Assembly: GCA_022478985.1 (NCBI GenBank)
Contig: JAKSZP010010623.1
Coordinates: 62,001-126,000 of the forward strand
Reading direction: 5' to 3'
Source of the DNA: Massospora cicadina
Lineage: Eukaryota; Entomophthoromycota; Entomophthoromycetes; Entomophthorales; Entomophthoraceae
Length of the DNA stretch: 64,000 bases
Shown here: piece by piece, positions 22,989 through 33,301 of the stretch
How positions within the stretch are numbered: position 1 is the stretch's first letter
Layout of the letters: every line of letters starts with the position of its first letter
The notes under the pieces: model-generated
Database searches by the model: none
Told to the model about the DNA's origin: nothing
The model's input: the letters and a program-made list of their open reading frames with translations, nothing else
Made by a program: the position numbers and the translations under genes

Positions 22989-23739
22989 CATTAGGATTCT
23001 CCCTATGCAAGGTGAAAGCCTTGTCCTGGGGAGAAGATCAACATATTCAACTGCATTGTACTTGACCTTTAAGATATTCAAATATTCCAATAAGTCTCAA
23101 ATTAAGGCTCAACCTCACATCATCAGGTTATATTATAAATTTGGGGAATTACTTAAATTACTCTGAATTTGGCTAAAAAGTCTTTTAATTATGTTCATGA
23201 ATATTTCACTAATTCTGAAGCCACATTTACCTGACTCTATCACCAGTGGCCTAAAGATCCCAATATCTTCTCACTTTTCATTATGGAAGCTAGCAAGTTG
23301 AGCCTCTAAACCTGTACTATTGGAAGAGTTTCTACTTGAGGTTAATACCAATTTAACAGATGCTACAAAACTGTTACCAGGAGATTAAGAAGCTCATCTG
23401 ACCTTCCAGGTGGGACACAATGATGGAAAAACTACATGTGAATCAGGATTGACAATAAATCACTTTTTGCAATAACCAGTGAATCATGATTTTCCTATTC
23501 CTTTTAACAGTACTATAATAGTATTTTCTTATTTTTAAGTGATTTTTCTGCAAAATACTAGTTATCTTATTCTTATCTAGGTTATTATTTTATTCTAATG
23601 AACAAAGTCTTGTCTATCGCTGCATCTTATGAAGCTCCTGTTCTCTTAGCTGACTGTAATAAAGTAAAACTCTTATAAATCTATTATATTGGTATCCACA
23701 GTGCTAGCACCTACAAGTGCATCAGGCAGAAACCCAACA
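22989..23739 (+). repeat. K 5' LTR (I-family, diverged)
   Basis: The start (TTAGGATTCTCCCTATGCAAG, minus its expected TG) matches the start of element I's LTRs. The end (TTATTCTAATG...CAACA) matches the I LTR end. It is longer than the ~480 bp I LTRs because of a diverged or inserted middle. Confidence 0.6.
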
Positions 23740-24919
23740 TCAGGTGCTCACTACAGGGCACTTCTTAGATGCACCCTGAGAATATACACTTGGCAACAGA
23801 TGAAGAGAATCAATCTACTGTCAGCACTCCAGATCCTGATATTCTGACCTACCTCCTCTGAAATTGCCAAGGCACAGTACTTGTGGGGAATAACTTTTCA
23901 AAAAAATCATTTGAGTGTGTCCCTAAAGACTTCATGCATTTCTGACTCCTATTCAGCTAAAACATTTGCTTACCCTATTAATAATGTCTGAAGAAAATGA
24001 AAGAGATGTTAATGAGCAAAAATGGCAGCATCATAAAGTAAAAAGATTAATGAAGATTTAATTTATTCCAAGGATCAAGCACTATGTTTCAAGAAGAAGT
24101 GGGATACTGGAAGAGAAGAATCATATGAAGATATCACTCAGTGGAATGATTATTGGACATTAGGACCTGTCTACTGTGATGAAAAAGTTATGTTCAAACA
24201 TTTTTTGACTTTTATTAAACCAAAAAGAAGCTAGCTAAGCTAATTTTTATCCTCCAGTAAAAGGAAGAAGATGAAACCAATTGGAGTGCTTAAATTTTAA
24301 TAAAAATTTATAATTTTAATACTAACACTAATATTTATTTAGGTAACCAAAAATGAATTTACCCTTTATTGTCATTTCCCACTGCGCTGTCTCAGAGCAG
24401 AAATTGAAAACAAAGATCATTAGCTGTTCATACTTAAATGAGCTAAGTGAGTCAAAATGAGCTAAACATAATCTTTAACTTGGCCAATGATCATCACAGA
24501 ACTATTCCACTGATCAAAATGGGACAAATCAAGAATTAGCTTCTAAACCTGAAGGCATCAAACCTCAAAATATAGCTGGATGTTCTGAGATTAGCCAAAT
24601 CAGGTCAAACAACTCCACATTTGGTCCCCAAAATTAATATTTTTTTAGAAATTTCAAGTATCTCATGGAAGCCCTGAGAATATTTAGCATAATAATGCAC
24701 CAAAAGCGCCAGATAAAAATAAAAATTTACCTTATTGCAAATGGCAACATGATCAATGACTCATTTCTGGCAAGCCTGATGCTTGTCACAGCTCCATCAG
24801 CTCACCTATAAATACTAGGCCAGATCTGACAAAAAGGAACTTTGAGATGAATTGCAATTCTGCTCAATCAGAATACTATAATTTTAATTTTCAAAACCAG
24901 GATGAATTGCTGGTACCCA
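23740..24919 (+). pseudogene. K internal region: chromo-like segment and gag-like remnant, part 1
   Basis: Near 24,000-24,240, combined frames read NERDVNEQKWQHHKVKRLMK, then a stretch with KKKWDTGREESYEDITQWND. The same arrangement occurs in element I (minus strand, near 50,250-50,450: HHKVKRLKKATLYYKNKAK, then RDTWENITQRNDYW). The K-W...W/Y-E-D-I pattern resembles a chromodomain but is weak. The region ends at ACCCA, where H is inserted; K resumes at 51,576. Confidence 0.45.
23742..23758 (+). promoter_or_regulatory. K primer-binding site
   Basis: AGGTGCTCACTACAGGG lies two bases after the LTR end. It is the same primer site as in E, C and H, with TGG changed to AGG. Confidence 0.6.
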
Positions 24920-25428
24920 TGTTTATAAAATCTGGTAAAATTGGTTAAGCTTTGCCAAAGAGTTAGACAGGTAGGTGTTCCACTGAAGCAATGAAAAGAT
25001 AGTATAAATATTGCCATTTCTCAAAGAATAGAAATTAAATAAAATGAAACCAATGATTTCAGCGCACACTATCTTTATTGAGCATGGCAGAGCCCATTAC
25101 TATTAATCCTCCAACTACAATGTAGAATCCACTATATGTGATAAATCAAAAGACTTCCTTCTTTTTCTCATCTCTCCCTTTTCACTCATCTCTATGACCA
25201 CTCTTTGGCCCATCTGAGCAGCTACTCAGCTTCTCTAATTCTCTTCATTCTCATCTTGTTATTAAAAGTTCTGACTGAATCCCCATATTTGGCCAAGGTC
25301 AAATCACTTAGCATTGATCCATATCAAATCATGGTAATATTTAATGCGCTACCTTGATTTTGACAATTAACTGATGATCTGCCATCTATAAATTTAGGCT
25401 TATCATCCACTCATATAAGTTTCCCACA
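24920..25428 (-). repeat. H 3' LTR
   Basis: Read on the minus strand it runs from TGTGGGAAAC to GATTTTATAAACA, about 509 bp. Its two halves match 42,282-42,519 and 51,303-51,575 in order, which identifies those as one interrupted LTR. Confidence 0.8.
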
Positions 25429-25439
25429 TTCCCCCTCCT
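25429..25439 (-). promoter_or_regulatory. H polypurine tract
   Basis: On the minus strand, AAGGAGGGGGAA immediately precedes the TGTGGGAAAC start of the 3' LTR. Confidence 0.65.
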
Positions 25440-26159
25440 TGATTGGATGATAATTCTTCAGTGCACTTCTTTAACCATTCATTTGATGCACTCCATGTTT
25501 CAACAACAACCAGCCCCTCAAACCCCAGCACTTTTCTTTAAGTATGGTATGCCATGTATTTAAGTGACCTTGGCAGAATTCCACTTCCCCAATTTCCACT
25601 TGCTCTGGCTATAAAGGGGTGCCCAAGGTAGATGCCATGATATCTGAATAGAGAGGAGCTTTTATACAGATTTGTTAGCCATTTGGCACCCTTGTGCGCA
25701 CCCTTTGGTGATCTTGTAACACCATTGCACTGGTGTGGGAAGCAGAGCAGAGGGCCCTTGTTCCTAGAAGTGGCTGGCTCCCAGCCTGGACACATAGTTT
25801 CACTCCCTCCCACAGTCCACCTGCCATGCCCTCTCCACCTGATGCTGGCATGTCTTTCTTTGTGTACTACTGACACTTCCTTCAATAGTGCAACCTCCAC
25901 TTTCCCTGCCACTCCTCAAAGGTCTTCAGGAATCCTAGTCACCTACAAAGTGGCAGAAGCAAATGAAATGTGGCTTTTGATGGCCAAAGTCTGAATCCTC
26001 TGTATGAACAAAGGAGATAAGATGATACTAAGGCAGCTTGAATAATATAATTTCTGCATTGTTTTTCCATTAAAACTTAATTATATCACTTTTATACATA
26101 CACATTGATTTTTATTTAATTATTATTTATTTTTCTATAATATTTTTAAATGGTTATAA
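25440..26159. other. Unassigned segment before the H 3' LTR
   Basis: A GC-richer block at about 25,560-25,990 is open on both strands (124 codons minus, 103 plus) and differs in base composition from the AT-rich DNA around it. I do not recognise a protein domain in either strand. It could be a small unrecognised insertion. The part after 26,030 is AT-rich and featureless. Confidence 0.35.
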
Positions 26160-26832
26160 GCTATAAGGAACTTAGCGTGCACTTGGTTGATAATCTACCG
26201 CTTGCTGGGTCCTTGATTGTATAGGCATCTACACCAGTTTTCTCTATTATCTCAAAAGGCCTGATCCAGATACTAACTAACTTATTCCACCACCAAAACC
26301 CATGCTGTTTGTGAAAGAGAACACACTCACCTATTGTGAACTGTGAAAGTTCACTATGTTTCCTTATTGAAACTGTGATTTTGACCTTTTTAGCCAGGCT
26401 GCTTAAAATGCTTTGGCCTGGAGCTTAATTAGCATGGATGTCAAAGTTATCATATAAATAGTGCAGTTATATTTCACCAGTATCTTCTACACAGGAATAA
26501 AGTAGTGCAGGAAGGGTTAGTGCCTTCCATAAAGCAGCTGGAAAGGGCTCTTTTTTAGTACTAGATGGTCTCAACTGGAAAGGGCTCTTATTAATCACAG
26601 AGTGTTAGCTAATATTATAGATGAAAATGGCAGTGGAAAAGGAGCATACTCTAATCTGATAGTCTATCTGTCACTAGCTTTCTGAGTATATTTACCAGTG
26701 TTCCATTCACCCTTTTGACCATTCTGTTAAACTCATGGTGATATGGGGTTGTTAGAGCCCCACAGATGTCTATTAGCTCATTCAACTTATGGAGAATGTG
26801 CAAGGTGAAGTTGGTTTCATTGTCAGTGTCAG
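26160..26832 (-). pseudogene. H integrase, C-terminal part
   Basis: Minus-strand frames give ELIDICGALTTPYHHEFNR then MVKRVNGTLVNILRKL, the region around the catalytic Glu of a retroviral-type integrase (usual E-R-V-N reads K-R-V-N here). Further on are pieces of an SH3-like tail (RENWCRCLYNQ and INQVHAKFLIAYNHL). The N-terminal half lies at 37,457-37,741, beyond element C. Confidence 0.75.
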
Positions 26833-27237
26833 TGTTACAGTTATATAGACTGTTGCCAAGGTCCAAAGGTGGCTCAAAGCTGCAAATTTGCAAAAAGATT
26901 GAGAAGGAAATGAAAAAATGGTTAGAATACTGAATAAATTATTAGGTTAAAAGATGGTGATATTTAAAGGTTGAGTGAGGATTTGGTGCCTTGAAAATCA
27001 TTGCAGCCCCATCCATTCAGGATCATTCCTGGTCTTCTGGATTAACTGTCTCATGGGCATCCTCAATGTATTTCACTGCCCACTTGACCAAATCAGTGGA
27101 AACGCCACTCCACATAACTCAGAAATTGGGATGAAAATCCTGAAGTTGTCTTTGTTTGGATAGGTTTGAGAGATGATTTGTTATGGTTCAATTCAAAAGT
27201 GGTGAATTCAATTTGTTCATTATATCAAATCCTGACA
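26833..27237 (-). repeat. C 3' LTR
   Basis: About 405 bp, TGTCAGGATTTG to CTGTAACA on the minus strand. It is preceded by a purine tract (GAAGGGGGCGT). It is the uninterrupted version of the split 5' LTR and shows the target CCACATAACTC where B later inserted in the other copy. Confidence 0.85.
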
Positions 27238-27895
27238 ACGCCCCCTTCAAGATCCTGTTGGAGGGGGTATACAGCCAAAGGAACCAGCCATGTACCTGAT
27301 TGACCATGGTCCCATAGTTGACATCAGTAATAGAGTAATCATACTTCACCTTATGAATGACCTTATAGGGTCCAGACCAAAGAACGTCTAGCTTATTTTG
27401 TTGGCCTCTGAGTCAATAATGATAGAAGAGAACAAGGTCACCTAATTGAAAAGTTGGTAAGGAGGGTTGGCCAAGATCTCAGTTTTCATATAGTTGTTGG
27501 GAGCATGCTGGTCTAGCTGTCACCATAGATCCTCAAGGTCCTCTTGGATGTCATCTCAAACTTGGTTAAGGGAAGAAACAGAAGCCTTATTTGTGAATTG
27601 CTCTTTTAGGGATTGAATGTCAGCACCCTGAAGGTGAAACTGGCTTTTAAGAGTAGTCAAATAGGTTTTGAACCATTGACAAGTTTGTTTGAGCTGAGAG
27701 ATGTGAGTATTGCAAATTTGGTGAAAGCACTGAGGTTGTCCATTTTGTCTGACAGGGTGTCAATGGAGACTCTAGGGTCAAGGAGGACCTCATTCACTCA
27801 GAGTTTGCATCCCTGAGCTATATTATGAATTTGATCACATAGGGCAGCCAAGGCAGTTATCACATTCTTTCACCATAGGTTTTCAGGGCTATCAA
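27238..27895 (-). pseudogene. C gag end fused to integrase tail
   Basis: Reading on the minus strand, gag-like pieces (CDQIHNIAQGCKL, DTLSDKMDNLSAFTKF) pass into a segment ending FQLGDLVLFYHY, LDVLWSGPYKVIHKVKYDY and NYGTMVNQVHGWFLW. The last is a typical integrase C-terminal SH3-like module (G-D-L-V-L...W-x-G-P-Y-x-V). Everything normally between gag and that tail is missing, consistent with an internal deletion. Confidence 0.6.
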
Positions 27896-29513
27896 TATAA
27901 GTTCTGGGGCTAGCCCTTGCAACTGGATAGGGATCAACACTTCTTTAAGACAAAAAGGGGCCAAAGGCTCAAGCAGACCCTCTGTCACAGCTGAGTGACC
28001 TAGCTCATATGATAGATGAACGCAGGGTGACTGCCCTTCCCCCAAGGATATCCCATTCCCACCCTTCCCCCTCCTCAACCCTGGTAAGTTTGATAGAAGA
28101 TGTCTGAAGGGAGATTGCGCACACCAGAGGGCATGGACAGGCCCCTGGGACCCCCCACTCCCCAGGCAAACTATGTTAAATTTTGAGGAAACAGCATTTC
28201 TCAACATCTGAGCCTAGCCTGCAAATTTTAGTCTGGGGGAGCTAGTCTGGCTTGGCCAGCACTGGAAATCAGATTAGGGTATAACTCAGAACTTGAACCA
28301 GGTGCCAAATGACTTGGACCAATTGCCCCAATGCTCTGAAATGAATCCAGGAAGTTTGGATTACACAATTAGTCTAATTGAGAGTTTGGTCTGAGTTGCA
28401 AACAATTCAATCAAGGGACCCTGCCTCCTGGAATGAATCTGGAACACCCAAACCATGTGAACAGGCCAACTCAGATGACCAAGACCTGGATTGGTAGTAC
28501 CAACTTGGTTTGGTCCCAGGAATGTGGGAAAATTTGCAAAAGTTTCCTTGACTTTTGCCAAAATCTTAAGCATCACCCTACCCCCCTCTGAGCCAGCCAA
28601 CCAAACCCCATCACTAAACCCTGAATGCCCATTCCCATGTTACCTTTCTTATGCATTTTACCCAGTACTTAAGGCAACTGCCCTGCCTGGGAGAAGTTGT
28701 CAGTTCATTCTCTTATTTTCCATGCTTTACAATTAATAAAAATTTGAATTTCCCATTCAGCTTGTTACAGCCTCTGTTCACCTTACTATTTTTCTAAAAA
28801 TTCTGCCAATTGATCCAACAAAGCATATCATCATCCAAGTTCTCATACTGATGTTCATTGAATGGATCATCTGGTTGCTTGACCCCACCATGTGGCAGCA
28901 GATTCAAATACAATAATCTGCCTCACCTCTGATGATAAAACCACTGGTTCATTTGTTACTGCACGTCCATTTAATGGGAACCCTCCCATCTGTTTGGTTG
29001 CCAAGTTCTCCAAAACTACTCCCCAGTTGGAGCAGCACCTGAGTGGCCCCACTCTGCCGCTCATGGACTCAGGATCCACAACTGCCTCAGCCACCAAAGC
29101 TCATCCTGCCTGTAGGTCCTGGAGCACCCCATCCAGGGAGAGCTCAGTCCCAACCCCCTTTGTGGGTCACATTCTACCTCCACTCTCACTTGCAACCACA
29201 TGGTGGCCCCTGTGCCATCCCTCGCTGATGTGCAAGCCCCCTACTTGAAGCTGAAGGCCAGAAACCGCAAACTCTGGAGGAGTCATCATCCTCCCTGCCT
29301 CTCATGCCCTTGGGGTTGCCCCATTGCAACCATCTGGTTTGCCTTGGGGCCTTCAGTACATTAATGAACTTTTAATTCATCACATCTCCAATAGAACTCC
29401 ACTCTTACTAGTTGCTTAGATTGCTATGCCTATGGCATTATGAGCCTACCACTGGATGCTCATGCACCATGACTGGGAGCCCATTCTAGTTCTTATTAGC
29501 TGAATCTGTGACA
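27896..29513 (+). mobile_element. Family A solo LTR, copy A3
   Basis: It runs from TATAAGTTCTGGGG (TG changed to TA) to CTGTGACA, about 1,618 bp. Flanks are ATCAA (27,891-27,895) and ATCAG (29,514-29,518), four of five identical. It carries AATAAA-like signals near 28,735 and a 118-codon frame at 28,892-29,248 without a recognised domain. It ends with a hydrophobic frame (MPMAL, AYHWMLMHHDWEPIL) equivalent to the end of A2. It splits C's gag. Confidence 0.8.
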
Positions 29514-29518
29514 ATCAG

Positions 29519-30378
29519 GGGTGGGAGCTAAGGGATCTGAGGGCTAGGGAGGTCCATGGGGACCCTCTGGCCCTTTAGGTCCTGCACACCCTTTGGGACC
29601 TTCAGGCCCCTAGGACCTTCAGGACCTTCACTTCTGGAGGAGTAGTTGTGAGAGGCCAGCTCCTGATAGTGTTGTTGCAGAGCTTGTACCAGATCTTCAA
29701 CTTGGAGGAGATGCTGAGTCCATGTTGCCTCAGAAAGTTGGATGTTCTGATGCAGCTGGTCCTCAAGATAAAAAGAGATCCTACTGTCTAACACCACAGT
29801 ATGATCTTAGACCTCATTGACCAACTGTCAGTTATCAATAATGGCCTCACAGTTGTCATGAACAAAAGAGGAGGCTGCATTATAAAAATTGATGATGTGA
29901 GTGTGCAAAGCCTAGGTAAGCCCATTTGTCAGAAAACCTCTTGATGGTGCAACCCAAACAGTTAGAGTAGGTGATAAATAGCTGGGTGAACAAATTTGTG
30001 AAGGTTACATTCAGGACACAGTGCAAGTTCTCCTGACAGCAGCTGGGCTGAGTTATAGAGGTCCTGCATGGTAGAGGAAACAGAAAAGGTATAGAAATAG
30101 CTGGAGAAGCACCCACAGAGTAGATGCCATTTATTAATTGTTAGATAACATTGTTAAGGTTCTTGTACTGAAGTTGGTACTGACTTCTATCAATAGAGGG
30201 CAGGGAGAACTGGAATGTGGCCTGGACTTCTAACCTCTCAGGTTGCGCAGATGGATTTCATATTGTGAGGTACTAGCCCATTGAGCAACACTTCTTGACC
30301 AACCAGCGGATTAGTCTTCAGGACTGCTAGTATTTTCCATTGTTTGTGATAGACGTTTTCACTTAGAATAGCTCAGAG
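29519..30378 (-). pseudogene. C gag remnant
   Basis: The minus-strand order from the primer site is: disrupted N-terminal frames, then VTFTNLFTQLFITYSNCLG near 29,990, then an 89-codon open frame (29,528-29,797). That frame has a helical segment (LEDQLHQNIQLSEATWTQHL) and a Gly/Pro/Lys-rich repeat (GPEGPRGLKVPKG). No zinc knuckle is visible. The position after a 5' LTR and primer site supports gag. The sequence continues beyond A3. Confidence 0.5.
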
Positions 30379-30396
30379 CCCCTGTAGTGAGCACCA
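30379..30396 (-). promoter_or_regulatory. C primer-binding site
   Basis: On the minus strand it reads TGGTGCTCACTACAGGGG, identical to E1's site, about ten bases after the LTR end (CTGTAACA). Confidence 0.65.
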
Positions 30397-30406
30397 CGTT
30401 TGTTGT

Positions 30407-30685
30407 TGTTACAGTTCTCTAGACTTTTGATGAGGTCCAAAGGTGGCTTGAAGCTGCAAATATGTAAAAAGGTTGAAAAGGAAACAGAAAAATGGTTAGA
30501 ATACCAAATATTTTATAGGTTAAAAGGTGTTAATATTTATAGGGTTAGTGTGGACACAGTGCCTCAAGAATTGTCACAGCCTTCCATTCAGAATCTTTTT
30601 TGGTCTTCCAGATTGACCACCTCATGGGCATCCTCAATGTATTTTGCCACCTACCTGACAAAATTGGTAGAAATGCCACTCCACA
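30407..30685 (-). repeat. C 5' LTR, inner part (split by B)
   Basis: It matches the inner two thirds of the 26,833-27,237 LTR and stops at CCACA, the target of element B. The rest of the LTR resumes at 37,334. Confidence 0.85.
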
Positions 30686-31490
30686 TGTCACAGCTAGTGA
30701 CATATTTTCTGAAATTAACCGCCCCTCTAAAGCCAAGTCCAATAAGCCCTTGGGGCAGAGACCAGAACCCCTAAGGGTCACCAATGACCTATCTAAGGTC
30801 ATTGACAAAAATGGGTTTTGGCTTTGCCAGCCAGGGCTGAGGAAAACGGCTTATTTGAAGCAAAAGCCCAGGTGGGAATTGAACTCAAGACCCAGAAAAT
30901 CACAAGATATGATGTTACAAAATCTGGTCAAATTCAAAAAAATTTGATTTTGTTAAAAGATGACAAATTTTGTAGCTCATATCAGATTCCAATAACCACT
31001 GGAATCTTCATGAAGCAACCCCCTATAAATTAAGTCCTAAGAGAAAAGGCTTTGCTTTTCTCAGATACTCTCATCACCTTAATAAAGTCTAGGAATTTTG
31101 GGTAATTTTCTGTATATTTTTTTGTTTTCTTGACACAAAAAATATATATTTCTCCAACAATCTGTGATGGCTGGAGTTTATTTTCACTCTGGTTTGCACC
31201 CCCTGTTGTATGTGAGCCCTCCACACACTCCACCACCTATTCCGATGGCTCCACCTCCTCATATTTCTCTGAACTTAGCCTTGGATTTTATGCCACCCTT
31301 CCCAGCTCCCAGAGCCTCCTTTCCTAATGGTTGTGGCCAGTTTGGTGTGCGTTTTGTTTCAAATTATATGTAAACATAATACTGATTATTTAGGACGTCT
31401 CTTCATTTTTTGGGCCACTTGGTCTTGTTGTGTCACCTTTGGCCTGTGTCTTTCCCTCCAGCGACCTCCTGCACTCCAGTTTCCCTGACA
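30686..31490 (+). repeat. B 5' LTR
   Basis: TGTCACAG...CCTGACA, 805 bp. It holds a TATA box, TATAAAT at 31,024-31,030, and a hairpin GAGAAAAG/CTTTTCTC at 31,041-31,062. Its first half is open for a frame (DKNGF... and ALPARAEENG) related to sequences in the LTRs of A and L. Confidence 0.9.
31024..31067 (+). promoter_or_regulatory. B core promoter and predicted transcript start
   Basis: TATAAAT begins at 31,024. Thirty bases later is GCTTTTCTCAGATA (31,054-31,067), which is exactly complementary to the sequence just after the LTR (31,492-31,505). If transcription starts near 31,054, the RNA's own 5' end could prime reverse transcription. The same block is kept in the 3' LTR near 36,860-36,905. 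Confidence 0.6.
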
Positions 31491-31491
31491 T

Positions 31492-31505
31492 TATCTGAGA
31501 AAAGC
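31492..31505 (+). promoter_or_regulatory. B self-primer-binding site
   Basis: TATCTGAGAAAAGC lies one base after the LTR end and pairs over 14 bases, without a mismatch, with the predicted 5' end of the transcript. It does not start with TGG, so ordinary tRNA priming is unlikely. This is the Tf1 arrangement. Confidence 0.65.
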
Positions 31506-31779
31506 CTAGAAATTTTTGTAAGTTTCTTCTACTGTTGGGTGGCTAGAGTTAGCCAATCCTCTCAGAGTTGTCACCTGTTGAAGCGGTCCACTGGGCTGGT
31601 ACTTTTGTATCCCTTCTGGCCTTGGTTGTTACCTTTTTCAAAGGGTGTGCTGAGGGTGTTGCATGGCTCCCCTCACTCAAGATGCTCATAAAGTGTGCAG
31701 TACCTGCCACTACTGGTCTCACTCTCCACTTTTCATGGGATTCCAAATTTAAAAAATGAGATCTATAACACATTGTCCT

Positions 31780-32685
31780 GCCTTAGGGCCCACCAGAAGT
31801 CTCAAGGCAAGGACTTAGCTAACATCCTCCTCCTCCAGCTGCTGCTCCATGAAATTTCAGAGGGAGCTCACCAATGGTTACTCTCCATGGACAAGAATAA
31901 TAGATTCTCCTGGAATCTCTCCCAGCGTTGGAAACCTTTGTCAAGCCCTGTGAGTATCCCCCTGCTACCTTTGAGGACTATAACTCCTTTGTATATTTGT
32001 CCCAAGGAGACCTCACTACAGCTCAATACTTGCACCTGTTTCAAGAGCAAGCATCAAGGTTGGAATCTCTTAAAAAGTTAAAAATGGCCCTTCTCTGCAA
32101 GTCCCTAGATAATACTGGTGCTTCCCTTGGCATATGAGATAACCTACCCCCCTCCTTATCTGTGACATGCTCCATCCTTTCATCCCTGTTGTCTATCAGC
32201 CTCTGTGCCACCAAGCCTATTGTACCACTGAACTCCAGATCCTAGAACTTGATGACTCCATCACTGTGGGGCACCAGCATTTTTTTGATCCAGTGTTGAC
32301 ATATCCAGTTGAGACACTGGCCGTTATGGACACTTCCAACCTGATTCTAGAAGGCCCTACTTTCATACTCTCCCAGTACCGCTTGGAACCAGCAGTAAAC
32401 TCGCTGGAAGGTGAGACTAAAACCTCCATCATAGGTGGGGGTCCCCTCACCACTGGCCCTGCACTGCCGCGCTCCATGGAGTACCCCTCACTTTTGTCCT
32501 CAAAAGTAGAGGGGGTTAGTAAGTCTAACCCATTTGATTTAGAACATTCACTTCCTCCAGGGTATGAACCTGCCGTTGCCATTTTAGAACCTATGCCCTC
32601 TGCCCAACCTGTTATCCCAGTTGGCCCAGTTAAAAAACTCTTTCCTATCACTCCAGAGTCACCTCTTGTGGTGGACTCCATCTAG
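31780..32685 (+). pseudogene. B gag remnant
   Basis: A capsid-like part with several frame changes includes YNSFVYLSQGDLTTAQYLHL and FQEQASRLESLKKLKMALL near 31,980-32,100. It is followed by a long open, Pro/Ser/Gly-rich frame (32,167-32,685) that ends in a TAG at 32,683. The frame continues in phase into the protease part, so gag and pol were probably one polyprotein. No zinc knuckle is seen. Confidence 0.65.
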
Positions 32686-32709
32686 AAACGAGTAGAAATC
32701 TATGAGAGG

Positions 32710-33273
32710 ATGATTGAAGAAGAGATAGCCATGGCTGACCCCACCAAAAGCTTGGCTGTCTTAACTGGTGTAGTAGCATATGATAAAGACCTTCCTCCTG
32801 CCAAACATAGAGCATTAATATACCCCACACCATTTAAGTCCTGTGGACAACTTTATGGCAATGTGAAATCATATGGAAAAAACTTTTTGGGGGATACTCC
32901 ACATTATATGCCACCCTCTGGGCTTGGAGCCATCCTGTCATCCCTTGGCTCTGAGGGAAATAAACCCTCCTCTGTTTACTTCTTGTTCTTGGCTACCTTT
33001 TCTTCTTCAGGGAAGAGCTTTCAAGCACTCACTTTGGTGGACCTTGGTGCAACTGAAAACTTTATCTGCCAAGAGTTGGCAGAGGCCTTAGAGCTACCCC
33101 TGGGAGTTGGTCAGTTTGTTAAGGGTGGTGAATCTCAAACTATTCCAAGTTACCATGTGTTAACATCTGTCCCTTTCATTGCAGGTGATGGTTACTTTGT
33201 TGAGAGCTTCTCCTCAATAAAGAACCTTTCTATACCCTACTATTTTAGAGGTTGGCTGGTGGCGCCAATTTAA
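32710..33273 (+). pseudogene. B protease region
   Basis: A 187-codon frame continues from gag. Its aspartic protease signature reads LTLVDLGATENFICQEL (about 33,030-33,080), where retroviral proteases have D-S/T-G, so Leu replaces the Ser/Thr. The flanking ATENFICQ and the later GLV-type segment fit a retropepsin. The frame ends just before the linker to RT at about 33,273. Confidence 0.75.
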
Positions 33274-33301
33274 CATTGCCACTAACCTCCTAGACTCTAC
33301 C

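Noticed and set aside
29528..29797. Collagen-like Gly/Pro repeat as a host gene
   Set aside because: It sits between a 5' LTR with primer site and the rest of C, so it is part of a gag remnant, not an independent gene.
32217..32681. 154-codon minus-strand frame with Gly/Ser-rich protein
   Set aside because: It is the mirror of B's gag-pol frame on the plus strand, which has the protease continuation and conserved motifs.
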